64,000 nt of DNA from CAZKAP01 sp964552195 (GTDB lineage Bacteria; Bacteroidota; Bacteroidia; Flavobacteriales; Flavobacteriaceae). The notes below the pieces were generated by a model. That model made no database searches. It was not told the origin of the DNA and saw only the letters and a list, made by a program, of their open reading frames with translations. Location of the stretch: the NCBI GenBank assembly GCA_964552195.1, contig CAZKFM010000001.1:186001-250000 (forward strand). Direction: 5' to 3'. Positions 18,225 to 25,782 of the stretch are shown here, piece after piece. A program made the translations under genes and the position numbers. Within the stretch, counting starts at the first letter, position 1, and every line of letters starts with the position of its first letter.

Positions 18225-18720
18225 CGTACTTGGAAATAGTGGTCTTCGGGATTGAGGTGAGGTAAAAGAGACCGCGTACAATTCCCCCTACAAAACTACA
18301 ACTCCAATCGATTCCACGACCGATGACATGTGCACAAATTGGCCATTTCGGCTTACTTTTTGAACGTTGCACCTATAGAAAAAACGATGAAAACACCTAT
18401 AGATAATCGGCCCGTGGAGTATTCCAGGTTCACAGCTTAACGGGGCCATTAAACGGTCGAGTAAGAAAGCGACGGTTTATATACCGTGTGGTATATGAGA
18501 TGCAGAACTCCTAATAATCGGGCTTTTGTCAGGATTATTCCCATAATTGCCTGAGAATTATGGAAAGTCGAATAAATTTTTATAATTTTAAACCAACCTT
18601 CTTCTGAATGGGTGCGGAAAAGTTATTAACCTTTTGATCACCAATTTGAAAAAGTCGAAGGACTACAAAAAGAAAAAGACCTTGTTTAAATATTAAGTTT
18701 GAGTTAGTTAAGTTGGTTTA

Positions 18721-18749
18721 AACCGCGAGCCCTAGGTTCGCGGTTTTTT
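18721..18749 (+). terminator. Intrinsic terminator without an upstream gene
   Basis: Perfect 8-bp stem AACCGCGA (18721-18728) with TCGCGGTT (18738-18745), loop of nine bases, and a run of six T that begins in the last two stem bases (18744-18749). The T run makes it plus-oriented, yet the nearest genes on both sides are minus-strand, so it ends either a small RNA or read-through. Confidence 0.75.
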
Positions 18750-18753
18750 ATTA

Positions 18754-18790
18754 AACAAAAACGACTCCTGGAAAAGGAGCCGTTTTTGTT
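18754..18790 (-). terminator. Bidirectional intrinsic terminator after the orphan gene
   Basis: Hairpin AACAAAAACG (18754-18763) with CGTTTTTGTT (18781-18790), plus an inner CTCC/GGAG stem separated by one mismatch and a seven-base loop. The A/T-rich outer arms provide U tracts in both directions. It lies 17 bases beyond the stop of the minus-strand gene at 18808. Confidence 0.75.
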
Positions 18791-18807
18791 CAAAAAAGTT
18801 TATGAAT

Positions 18808-19908
18808 TCAGATCTTAATACCTAAGAAACTTCCTCCCTTTCCACCTCCCTTTCCACCAAGATCTCTGAGTTGGCTTTCTATTAATCTTTTATAATTCAG
18901 ACATTTGGATTGCAGGGCCTGTTTATTTTGGCCATTATCAAACATAAATCCAAGCAGATATTCAGCGGTTTTAATCTCTCTAAGGGCAGTTTTAAGACTA
19001 TGCTGTTTTTTCTGTGAAGTATAGCCATCGACGTCTATGTGCCCCATGCAATTCCTGAAGTGCCTATTTACTTTATGTAAAATATTTTCGTTGTGCGCCT
19101 TTTCCCACTTGTCAATTCCGAGATCCTTTTCCTCTCCGTTATTGGACTCAACTATTAAACCTCCGGAACCATTATTTACACTCGACGAGCTTGAAGAGGA
19201 CCTATTAGCTGATATGTGTTGAACTACAAATCTAAACGCATTTTTTGTCCATTCGAATCTGGAATCTTTTTTGTCTACTACTACGTTCATAACTCCCGTA
19301 TCCGATTGCAATTCCTTATCTGCTAATGTTAGAAGTAAATCTAGCGTTCTGCCTTCTGACGGAAGGTTATCCAATTGCATCATCAAATCGCCAAGAACTT
19401 TTAAGTGCTTTTGAACAAGCTCCGGATACTCCTGTTGGTTCTTGGGGGCCGATGGGGTGTTCTGGTTTCGTAACATCTGAAAAAGTATTTCGAGTACAGG
19501 TCCCGTGGAAGGGAGCTGCGGTGCATTTTGGTTCATAACATGTTGTTCTTGCTGGTCCAGCTTGGTTATAAGATAACTGATCTTGTCGACCAGGAACGAA
19601 TTATTATACCCTCCCCCTCCAAACGAGGTATTTCCGAAGGCTCCCCCGCCGTTCATTCGGAGCAGGCTTAGTAATTCCTGTAGTACCGGGTTGTAGTTTC
19701 CCCGGGCATACATGGTCTGGGTCTGGCGGCATTGCATGGAAAAGTCAAGCATGCGTTCCAGCAGCAGCCACATCAGCTCATCGGAGCCGGCAGACTGCAC
19801 AGTGGTCAGATCAGGCGTGTGCTGCCTGCTTCCTGACATGCCCTCAGTCATGGGCTTGTACATGCCATTGTCGAACTCGCCACGGGTCGTGGGACTGTGC
19901 ATTTCCAT
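18808..19908 (-). CDS. Orphan protein of unknown function, glycine/serine/asparagine-rich
   Basis: A 366-residue protein I do not recognise. There is no signal peptide or membrane helix. Residues ~40-90 look helical and hydrophobic (DELMWLLLERMLDFSMQCRQ), a Gly/Asn-rich patch follows (NGGGAFGNTSFGGGGYNN), the middle is helical, a seven-serine run sits near residue 240 (ANRSSSSSSSVNNGSGG), and the C-terminus ends in GGKGGGKGGSFLGIKI. The second half is more AT-rich than its neighbours. It has its own promoter (TTG at 19993-19995 complement, 18-base spacer, TATATTTA at 19967-19974 complement) and terminator, so it is a single-gene unit. Possibly a recent acquisition. Confidence 0.7.
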   Translation of the reverse strand: MEMHSPTTRGEFDNGMYKPMTEGMSGSRQHTPDLTTVQSAGSDELMWLLLERMLDFSMQCRQTQTMYARGNYNPVLQELLSLLRMNGGGAFGNTSFGGGGYNNSFLVDKISYLITKLDQQEQHVMNQNAPQLPSTGPVLEILFQMLRNQNTPSAPKNQQEYPELVQKHLKVLGDLMMQLDNLPSEGRTLDLLLTLADKELQSDTGVMNVVVDKKDSRFEWTKNAFRFVVQHISANRSSSSSSSVNNGSGGLIVESNNGEEKDLGIDKWEKAHNENILHKVNRHFRNCMGHIDVDGYTSQKKQHSLKTALREIKTAEYLLGFMFDNGQNKQALQSKCLNYKRLIESQLRDLGGKGGGKGGSFLGIKI

Positions 19909-19966
19909 AGTGTTCCTTAGTTAGCGTTTGGTAATTCTCTCCCTATGGTTGATTTTGAGAATGTAA

Positions 19967-19995
19967 TAAATATAGGAAGTAAGTCCAATTTTCAA
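19967..19995 (-). promoter_or_regulatory. Promoter of the orphan gene at 18808-19908
   Basis: On the minus strand TTTG, 18 bases, then TATATTTA, one mismatch from the Bacteroidota -7 consensus TAnnTTTG. It lies about 60 bases upstream of the ATG at 19908. Spacing is slightly short of the 19-22 seen at other promoters in this window. Confidence 0.45.
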
Positions 19996-20095
19996 AGCGG
20001 GTAGTCGAAAAAAATGTGTTTTTTAACAAATAAATTTCACCCACCAAACCACGGGCTTCCCCGGTAATATGCGCGTCCGATTTACATAGCGAACT

Positions 20096-21646
20096 CTATA
20101 TATTAAACCGGATTCCCTGAGCGAGAGGCAGCTCTTTGGAATAGTTAATGGTATTGGTCTGCCTCCTCATGTAGAACTTCCATGCATCCGAGCCACTTTC
20201 ACGGCCTCCTCCGGTTTCCTTTTCTCCCCCGAAGGCTCCGCCGATTTCTGCACCCGAGGTACCGATGTTCACGTTGGCGATTCCGCAATCGCTTCCGGCC
20301 GCAGACAGGAAGCGTTCGGCTTCCCTGAGCTGGCTGGTGAAGATGGCCGAAGAAAGACCTTGTTTGACTCCGTTTTGAATGGCGATGGCGTCTTCAACCT
20401 CACCCTGGTAACGGATCAGATACAGTATGGGAGCGAACGTCTCCTCCTGGACGATGGACATCTCGTTACGGGCCTCAACCAGAGCAGGTTTCACGTAGCA
20501 GCCGCTTTCGTAACCCGGACCTTCCAGTTTCCCGCCGGCCACGGCCAGGGTCGCACCTTCCCTGACTGCGGTTTCGAGGGCGGCCGTGTACTGCTCCACG
20601 GCCTCGGTATCGATCAGGGGTCCGATATGGTTGGATTCGTCAAGGGGGTTGCCGATGCTCAGCTGTCCATAGGCATGGATCAGTTTTTCCCTGACCTGCT
20701 CGTAAATGTCTTCATGCACGATCAGGCGACGTGTACTCGTACAACGCTGACCTGCTGTACCGACCGCTCCGAAGAGCACTCCGGTCAGTGCAATATCCAG
20801 ATCCGCATTCGGAGTAAGGATCACGGCATTGTTTCCTCCCAGTTCCAGCAGACTCTTTCCGAGCCTGGCACCTACCTTCTGGGCGACCTGTTTGCCCATG
20901 CGTATGGATCCCGTTGCGGAAACCATGGGTACGCGAGTATCGGTACTTATCCATTCGCCGGCCTCACGTCCTCCGATTACCAACCCGCTTATGGCCGGGT
21001 CATGTCCGCATTTTTTCAGTACTCCGGCCAGGATCTTCTGACAGGCCACCCCGCAGAGAGGTGTTTTTTCGGAGGGCTTCCAAAGGCATACGTCTCCACA
21101 TACCAGGGCGATAGCCGCATTCCATGCCCAAACGGCGACGGGGAAGTTGAAGGCCGATATGATTCCTACCATTCCCAGGGGGTGATATTGCTCATACATG
21201 CGGTGTTGTGGCCTTTCGGAATGCATGGTAAAGCCATGTAGTTGACGGGAAAGCCCTACCGCAAACTCACATATGTCGATCATCTCCTGAACCTCGCCTA
21301 GTCCTTCCTGCAGCGACTTGCCCATTTCGTAAGAGACCAGTTTACCCAGGGGTACCTTAAGTTCTCTGAGGCGGTCTCCCAAAACGCGGACCACTTCTCC
21401 GCGTTTGGGTGCGGGTATCGTCCTCCAGTGATCGAAGGCCTTGAGGCCGGCTTCTACGGTGGCATCGTAATCCTCCCGGGTGGTTGTGGCTACGTTGGCC
21501 AGGTGCTGGCCGTCAACTGGAGAATGGCAGTCTAGTTCAGGCCCCCCCGCCCGAAGATAGCTGCTTCCGTCCGACGAAGGCTCACGGGTTTGCAGGTTGA
21601 GATCACTAAAAAGGGTTTCCTTAAAGGTGTCGTTGATGGTGTCCAT
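20096..21646 (-). CDS. amaB: ALDH7-type aldehyde dehydrogenase (probable alpha-aminoadipate semialdehyde/P6C dehydrogenase)
   Basis: A 516-residue NAD-dependent aldehyde dehydrogenase of the ALDH7 group. Diagnostic are SAFNFPVAVWAWNAAIALVC, LWKPSEKTPLC, the catalytic Glu in LLELGGNNAVI, the catalytic Cys in GTAGQRCTSTRRL, and the C-terminal GGEKETGGGRESGSDAWKFY. Family members oxidise alpha-aminoadipate semialdehyde (as piperideine-6-carboxylate) in lysine catabolism; other aldehydes are possible. It sits downstream of a kynurenine-pathway dioxygenase but has its own strong promoter, so it need not belong to that pathway. Confidence 0.9.
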   Translation of the reverse strand: MDTINDTFKETLFSDLNLQTREPSSDGSSYLRAGGPELDCHSPVDGQHLANVATTTREDYDATVEAGLKAFDHWRTIPAPKRGEVVRVLGDRLRELKVPLGKLVSYEMGKSLQEGLGEVQEMIDICEFAVGLSRQLHGFTMHSERPQHRMYEQYHPLGMVGIISAFNFPVAVWAWNAAIALVCGDVCLWKPSEKTPLCGVACQKILAGVLKKCGHDPAISGLVIGGREAGEWISTDTRVPMVSATGSIRMGKQVAQKVGARLGKSLLELGGNNAVILTPNADLDIALTGVLFGAVGTAGQRCTSTRRLIVHEDIYEQVREKLIHAYGQLSIGNPLDESNHIGPLIDTEAVEQYTAALETAVREGATLAVAGGKLEGPGYESGCYVKPALVEARNEMSIVQEETFAPILYLIRYQGEVEDAIAIQNGVKQGLSSAIFTSQLREAERFLSAAGSDCGIANVNIGTSGAEIGGAFGGEKETGGGRESGSDAWKFYMRRQTNTINYSKELPLAQGIRFNI

Positions 21647-21690
21647 GTCGATTGCATTTTTTATCGGGTTGGGTCCCGGTGACCGTACTT

Positions 21691-21722
21691 CAAAGGTACG
21701 TCCTTCGCTTGCAAACGACCAA
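21691..21722 (-). promoter_or_regulatory. Promoter of the ALDH7 gene, -7 box inside an inverted repeat
   Basis: On the minus strand TTG (21722-21720), a 21-base spacer, and TACCTTTG (21698-21691), a full match to TTG-N19..21-TAnnTTTG. The -7 box sits inside the inverted repeat CGTAC-n7-GTACG at 21684-21700, which could bind a regulator. The ATG is 45 bases downstream. Confidence 0.7.
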
Positions 21723-21731
21723 TTTCAGGCC

Positions 21732-22265
21732 CTAATCCATGAACCGGGGATCCGTGGGCATACGGTTACCGCAGTTGCTGCAGGTCCTGAGTTTTTCGGA
21801 GGCGTAGAATTCGCGGAAGCGGGGGAGGAAGTCTTTCTCTATGTCCTGCAATTCGAAATAGGTCTCATGCAACAGGGTGTTGCACTGATCGCAGTACCAG
21901 AGCAGGCCGTCCCTGGCTCCGCTCCCAGAACGCTTTCGCTCCACTACCAGGCCTATGGAGCCCTCCATCCGTTCAGGACTGTGTGGTATCCGTGCCGGAT
22001 GCAGATACATATCGCCTGGTCCCAGCTCGAAGGTCTTTTTGACGCCGTCGTCCTGCACGTGCACGCGTATGTTGCCTTCCAGTTGGTAGAAGAGTTCCTC
22101 AGTTTCGTTATAGTGATAATCCTTGCGGGCGTTCGGACCGGCTACGATCATTACGATGTAGTCTCCGGATTCTCGGTAGAGGTTGCGGTTGCCGACCGGA
22201 GGTTTCAGGCTTTCCCGGTTTTCCTCGAGCCATTGCTGCAGGTTGAATGGAGGGTTCAGGGCCAT
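21732..22265 (-). CDS. nbaC: 3-hydroxyanthranilate 3,4-dioxygenase
   Basis: A 177-residue cupin dioxygenase opening 3-hydroxyanthranilate to 2-amino-3-carboxymuconate semialdehyde in the kynurenine pathway of tryptophan breakdown and quinolinate/NAD synthesis. The iron ligands lie in YHYNETEELFYQLEG (His, Glu) and GDMYLHPARIPHSP (His). The C-terminus carries the rubredoxin-like metal site of bacterial members: WYCDQCNTLLHE and TCSNCGNRM, two CxxC pairs. Tryptophan 2,3-dioxygenase lies in the same window at 58 kb but not in this operon. Length and motifs make the assignment firm. Confidence 0.95.
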   Translation of the reverse strand: MALNPPFNLQQWLEENRESLKPPVGNRNLYRESGDYIVMIVAGPNARKDYHYNETEELFYQLEGNIRVHVQDDGVKKTFELGPGDMYLHPARIPHSPERMEGSIGLVVERKRSGSGARDGLLWYCDQCNTLLHETYFELQDIEKDFLPRFREFYASEKLRTCSNCGNRMPTDPRFMD

Positions 22266-22313
22266 AGTCGGAAGTTTAGGCCAAGGTACAGAAATAAGTC
22301 TGGAAGCCCGGTC

Positions 22314-22850
22314 TTACTTCTTCATGAAGATTTGCGTGAAGTAGAGGTTTCCTTCAGTATCCGCCTTGATGCTGAGACCGGTATAGTTGTAATTCCCTTC
22401 TATGTTTCGACGGTGACCGGAACTGGCGATCCATCCGTTGAGCACGTCCTTGCTATTGGTGTAGTTCCGGGCTACGTTTTCCGCTATTTCGGCTGCCCCG
22501 GTCTGCTCGGTGAGTTGACGGGCCCGGCTACTGAAGTTTTCGTGGCTGAGCTTGCCGTCGACAATCATGTATTCGTTGTGCTGGCGGGCAAACAGATATG
22601 CCGTTTCGTCATAATTCAGGGGGCTGAGCCCCTGGGCGGATCGGTGTTCGTTGATCATGTCCAGGAGTTCGGACTCCATTTCCTCCATGTTCTCGAAGGT
22701 ATCCGTCCATGGGTCACTTGGTGTCTGCTCCTGATAAAGCAGGCCGTCTTCCAGAACGATGTCATCCTGGCAGGAAACCATAAGTGCAACTATAGCGAGT
22801 AGCAGATACAATCCTTGTTGTCTTTTTACTAAATCGAACGTCTTTTTCAT
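22314..22850 (-). CDS. CAP (SCP/PR1)-domain lipoprotein
   Basis: A 178-residue secreted lipoprotein. An N-terminal basic/hydrophobic signal ends at LMVSC, the likely lipidated cysteine. The CAP domain follows: LDMINEHRSAQGLSPLNYD, then LSHENFSSRARQL with the His/Glu pair, AENVARNY and WIASSGHRRNIEG, all characteristic of the bacterial YkwD-like group. The function of this group is poorly known. ATG 22850 (MKKTFDLVK) was chosen because a TACATTTG -7 box at 22876-22883 on the minus strand falls inside the longer frame. Confidence 0.9.
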   Translation of the reverse strand: MKKTFDLVKRQQGLYLLLAIVALMVSCQDDIVLEDGLLYQEQTPSDPWTDTFENMEEMESELLDMINEHRSAQGLSPLNYDETAYLFARQHNEYMIVDGKLSHENFSSRARQLTEQTGAAEIAENVARNYTNSKDVLNGWIASSGHRRNIEGNYNYTGLSIKADTEGNLYFTQIFMKK

Positions 22851-22875
22851 CGGGGCGAATGATTGCGTTGGATTC

Positions 22876-22883
22876 CAAATGTA
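22876..22883 (-). promoter_or_regulatory. -7 box of the CAP lipoprotein gene
   Basis: TACATTTG read on the minus strand, an exact TAnnTTTG match 26 bases before the chosen ATG. A TTG at the expected distance is not present (TCC instead), so the promoter may be weak or activated. Confidence 0.5.
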
Positions 22884-23051
22884 TGCAGCCACCGAAGAGG
22901 TAAGGGAGATTCATCCCTAAGTGCAGCAAATTATCGACGAATCGCACAATACTGCCAAAATGCTCAGAAACAGAGCCTTGTGTCCGATCGATAAAGAGGA
23001 AGAAACCCACGACAAAGGGTAGGAATATCGAACGGGGGCCGTAAGGCTATT

Positions 23052-23591
23052 CTACAGCTTAAGAGGATTTTTCTTCTCCAGTTTACGGTCGAGCTTCCGC
23101 GGGTTGTCTTCCTTCATAACCTTGGAAAAGATAAATTCGCCGGTCCTGTAGACAGGTTTGTAGAAGACCGAATTCTCGCGGGTCTTGTCGGTAATAAGAT
23201 TGAAGGAAGCCGTTACCTTCTCGAAGAAAAAGAGCAGGGCACCGAGAACCACGGCCATTTTTAGCACGCCGAATGCCGCGCCGGCTATCTTATTCATCAG
23301 TCCGAGGATTTTCTTACCGTCCACGGCATCGGTAAGAAACTTGCCGGACAGGTTAACGATTACGACTATGATCAAAAAGGTCAGCAGAAAAGCGGCTACC
23401 TGGGTATACTTGGCATTCCATTCCAGGGCACCCTCCATAAAGTCAGCAACGATGAATGACAGGTGGATGGCCCCGTATATCCCGACGACGAGTGCGATGA
23501 TTTCGGCCACCTCGGCAAAGAGGCCATTTTTTATTCCTTTGACGAGCCCCCATACAATGATGAGGCCCATGATGATATCGAGCAGGCTCAT
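23052..23591 (-). CDS. cvpA: CvpA family membrane protein
   Basis: A 179-residue inner-membrane protein with four hydrophobic helices. Family markers are LLDIIMGLIIVWGLVKGIKN at the N-terminus and the third-helix region GLMNKIAGAAFGVLKMAVVL. A basic tail (KLDRKLEKKNPLKL) follows. In other bacteria CvpA is linked to colicin V production and bile/envelope tolerance; its mechanism is unclear. It is transcribed divergently from the conserved small protein at 23682 from overlapping promoters. Confidence 0.9.
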   Translation of the reverse strand: MSLLDIIMGLIIVWGLVKGIKNGLFAEVAEIIALVVGIYGAIHLSFIVADFMEGALEWNAKYTQVAAFLLTFLIIVVIVNLSGKFLTDAVDGKKILGLMNKIAGAAFGVLKMAVVLGALLFFFEKVTASFNLITDKTRENSVFYKPVYRTGEFIFSKVMKEDNPRKLDRKLEKKNPLKL

Positions 23592-23629
23592 GAGTTGGTT
23601 GTTTATTTAGTTCGGCGTTCGCTGAGCCT

Positions 23630-23662
23630 TTGCCCGTTGAACTTCACAAATATATACTTTTG
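23630..23662 (+). promoter_or_regulatory. Plus-strand promoter of the 23682 gene and glpD, abutting the cvpA promoter
   Basis: TTG at 23630-23632, 22-base spacer, TACTTTTG at 23655-23662. The minus-strand cvpA -7 box TATATTTG occupies 23654-23647, directly adjacent, so the two -7 boxes lie back to back and RNA polymerase should not occupy both at once. Confidence 0.65.
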
Positions 23663-23681
23663 ATTCGTACTTTTACATCTG

Positions 23682-24038
23682 ATGTCCAGGGACGAAACAC
23701 TTCGGCTCCGATGGGAGCAGCTCACCGATCGACTCTCCGCTCAATTTGCTGATGGAGAGCAACTTGATCTGGAGGCCATCATTTATTTGGTGGGTGTGCA
23801 GGAGGTCGGAAAGTTCACAGGCCGAACGAAAAAAGACGAGAAAATCCAACTCATGCATGTGGCCATCTGTCGCCTGCTGGAACCCTTTGGCTACTACCGC
23901 TTCGACTTCGTAGATCCGGATGGATGGCCGCATTACGAAGTGGTGGAGAAGCTTCCGCCGCTCAAAGCCGGGGAACAATCCCTGCTCATGAAGGAAGCTC
24001 TCGTAATGTACTTCCTGGAAAGGGAATACATACAATAA
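23682..24038 (+). CDS. Conserved flavobacterial protein of unknown function
   Basis: A 118-residue soluble acidic protein. I recognise it as a conserved hypothetical of Flavobacteriia, with segments such as LDLEAIIYLVGVQEVGK, VAICRLLEPFGYY and DPDGWPHYE, but no function is known to me. No signal peptide or catalytic motif is apparent. It follows a good promoter, lies 22 bases upstream of glpD on the same strand, and is divergent from cvpA. Confidence 0.85.
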   Translation: MSRDETLRLRWEQLTDRLSAQFADGEQLDLEAIIYLVGVQEVGKFTGRTKKDEKIQLMHVAICRLLEPFGYYRFDFVDPDGWPHYEVVEKLPPLKAGEQSLLMKEALVMYFLEREYIQ

Positions 24039-24060
24039 ATCCGAAAATGCAATACTCAAC

Positions 24061-25767
24061 ATGTTAGAATCCAATCCTCAATTCAGCCAGAAGGAAAGGG
24101 CCCAGACCCTTCAAACCCTAAAGGATAATGAATATGACCTCCTGGTCATCGGGGGTGGTATTACCGGAGCAGGCATATTGCTGGATGCCGCGTCCCGAGG
24201 GCTCAAGGTGGCCCTGCTGGAAAAGGGTGACTTCGCCTCGGGCACCAGCAGCCGATCCACCAAACTCATACACGGAGGGCTCAGGTACCTCAAGCAGTTC
24301 GATTTCTGGCTGGTTCACGAAGTGGGGTCCGAACGCTCCATCGTTCACAATCTGGCTCCGCATCTGGTGGTGCCGGAGAAGATGTTGCTTCCCCTGGTCG
24401 AAGGCGGATCCTACGGAAAGTGGCTTACTTCCTTTGGCCTCAAGATATACGATATGCTGGCCCATGTTGAGGGTGACGACCAGCGGGTGATGCTGGAAAA
24501 GGAAGATGCGCTCGTCCGGGAACCCCTTTTACCCGTGGATCGGCTGGTGGGGGCCGGCTATTATGCCGAATACCGAACCGATGATGCCCGGCTCACAGTG
24601 GAACTCATCAAAAAGGGACGCGAATTTGGCGGAGAGCCCCTTAATTATTGTGAGGTCAGGGGTTTCATAACCAGTGAGGACGGTAAGGTGCGCGGTGTGG
24701 AGGCCTACGACAGCCTAACTTCCCAGTCCCTGAATATACGCTCGCGTTTCGTAGTGAACGCAGCGGGCCCCTGGGTAGACGAACTCAGAGGTATGGACGG
24801 CTCATTGAGGGGCAAGAGGCTATACCTGACCAAGGGCGTCCATGTGGTGGTGCCTTATGACAAGTGTCCGGTGAAGCAGTCTGTCTATTTCGATATACCC
24901 GATGGACGGATGATGTTTGCCATTCCCAGGGGTGAGGTCACCTATTTGGGTACTACGGATACTCCGTACGAATACGACAAGAACGAGGTGTACACCGATC
25001 TGGCTGACGCGGCCTATCTGCTAGAGGCCACGAACCAGATGTTCCCGGAGATCGAACTCACTTTCGAAGACATAGAATCGTCCTGGGCAGGCTTGCGCCC
25101 GCTGATCTATGAGGAAGGCAAGTCGGCTTCGGAGCTATCCCGCAAGGACGAGATTTTTGTTTCCGGCTCCGGCTTGATCAGTATTGCCGGAGGGAAACTA
25201 ACCGGCTATCGTAAAATGGCGGAGCGGGTGGTCAATAAAGTGGCCCAGCAGATGAAGTCGGCTACAGGGGTTTCACTACCTCAATGCCGTACAGAACATA
25301 TACCCCTGGGCGGAAATGATTCCTTTGCGAATTGGGAAGAGGTGAAGGAATTCACCAAGGAATTCGCCAGTCTGCTAGAAGCCGAGGGGCTCCCCGATGG
25401 GGAGGTCCCTTACCTGGTTCACAACTATGGCATACAGTGCCTGGAGATCTGGGAACGCTATCGGGCAAACGTCTCCGGAGAGGGGAGTCCTTTGGTGCGG
25501 TTACTTATGGCCGAATTGGATTTTTGTCTGGACAACGAGGCCGTGGCTACTCCGGCTGATTTCTTCATTCGTCGGACCGGTCGGCTTTATTTCAGGATTT
25601 CTACGGTACGAGAACACCTGAAACGAGTGGCGGACCGTATGGGGGAATACTTCGGTTGGTCCGATCAGCAGAAGGAAGCCTACACAAAAGAGGTAATCGA
25701 CGAGGTACGGAAGCACTCCGACTTCAGCCCGAATACAGCGAAAGAAAAGGCCCCATCGCAGGATTAG
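24061..25767 (+). CDS. glpD: FAD-dependent glycerol-3-phosphate dehydrogenase
   Basis: A 568-residue membrane-associated flavoenzyme oxidising glycerol-3-phosphate to dihydroxyacetone phosphate and feeding electrons to quinone. The FAD-binding Rossmann motif VIGGGITGAGILLDAASRG is near residue 29, followed by EKGDFASGTSSRSTKLIHGG and LRYL, the typical GlpD fingerprint. Later YLTKGVHVVVP and SIAGGKLTGYRKMAE complete the core. The C-terminal ~120 residues are the helical GlpD cap domain. It is convergent with gpsA, the opposite-direction enzyme, 15 bases apart. No glpK or glpF is present in the window. Confidence 0.95.
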   Translation: MLESNPQFSQKERAQTLQTLKDNEYDLLVIGGGITGAGILLDAASRGLKVALLEKGDFASGTSSRSTKLIHGGLRYLKQFDFWLVHEVGSERSIVHNLAPHLVVPEKMLLPLVEGGSYGKWLTSFGLKIYDMLAHVEGDDQRVMLEKEDALVREPLLPVDRLVGAGYYAEYRTDDARLTVELIKKGREFGGEPLNYCEVRGFITSEDGKVRGVEAYDSLTSQSLNIRSRFVVNAAGPWVDELRGMDGSLRGKRLYLTKGVHVVVPYDKCPVKQSVYFDIPDGRMMFAIPRGEVTYLGTTDTPYEYDKNEVYTDLADAAYLLEATNQMFPEIELTFEDIESSWAGLRPLIYEEGKSASELSRKDEIFVSGSGLISIAGGKLTGYRKMAERVVNKVAQQMKSATGVSLPQCRTEHIPLGGNDSFANWEEVKEFTKEFASLLEAEGLPDGEVPYLVHNYGIQCLEIWERYRANVSGEGSPLVRLLMAELDFCLDNEAVATPADFFIRRTGRLYFRISTVREHLKRVADRMGEYFGWSDQQKEAYTKEVIDEVRKHSDFSPNTAKEKAPSQD

Positions 25768-25782
25768 TCGCAAATTTCCTCA

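Larger units (their letters stand above)
18225..18807. other. 583-base spacer: minus-strand promoter and possible plus-strand non-coding transcript
   Basis: No convincing gene. The left end holds the promoter of the helix-hairpin-helix gene (minus-strand TAGTTTTG at 18291-18298). The middle is AT-rich and without an open frame of note. On the plus strand a TAAGTTTG box (18694-18701) and a GTTAGTTAAGTTGGTTTA run lead straight into a strong plus-oriented terminator at 18721-18749, although no plus-strand gene precedes it. A second, bidirectional hairpin at 18754-18790 ends the neighbouring minus-strand gene. The stretch may therefore encode a small RNA. Confidence 0.4.

Noticed and set aside
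20360..21241. 293-codon plus-strand frame
   Set aside because: Antisense to the ALDH7 gene, whose active-site motifs are intact on the other strand.
20096..22265. ALDH and hydroxyanthranilate dioxygenase as a kynurenine operon
   Set aside because: The dehydrogenase sequence is ALDH7-type and not the aminomuconate-semialdehyde type, and it has its own promoter, so pathway membership is not supported.
21597..22802. 401-codon plus-strand frame across ALDH7 5' end, dioxygenase and CAP gene
   Set aside because: Antisense to three recognisable genes, with no family similarity visible.
23592..23610. Possible fourth copy of the 17-base element (GTTGGTTGTTTATTTAG)
   Set aside because: It has an insertion, no terminator follows, and it lies in the cvpA leader on the opposite strand.
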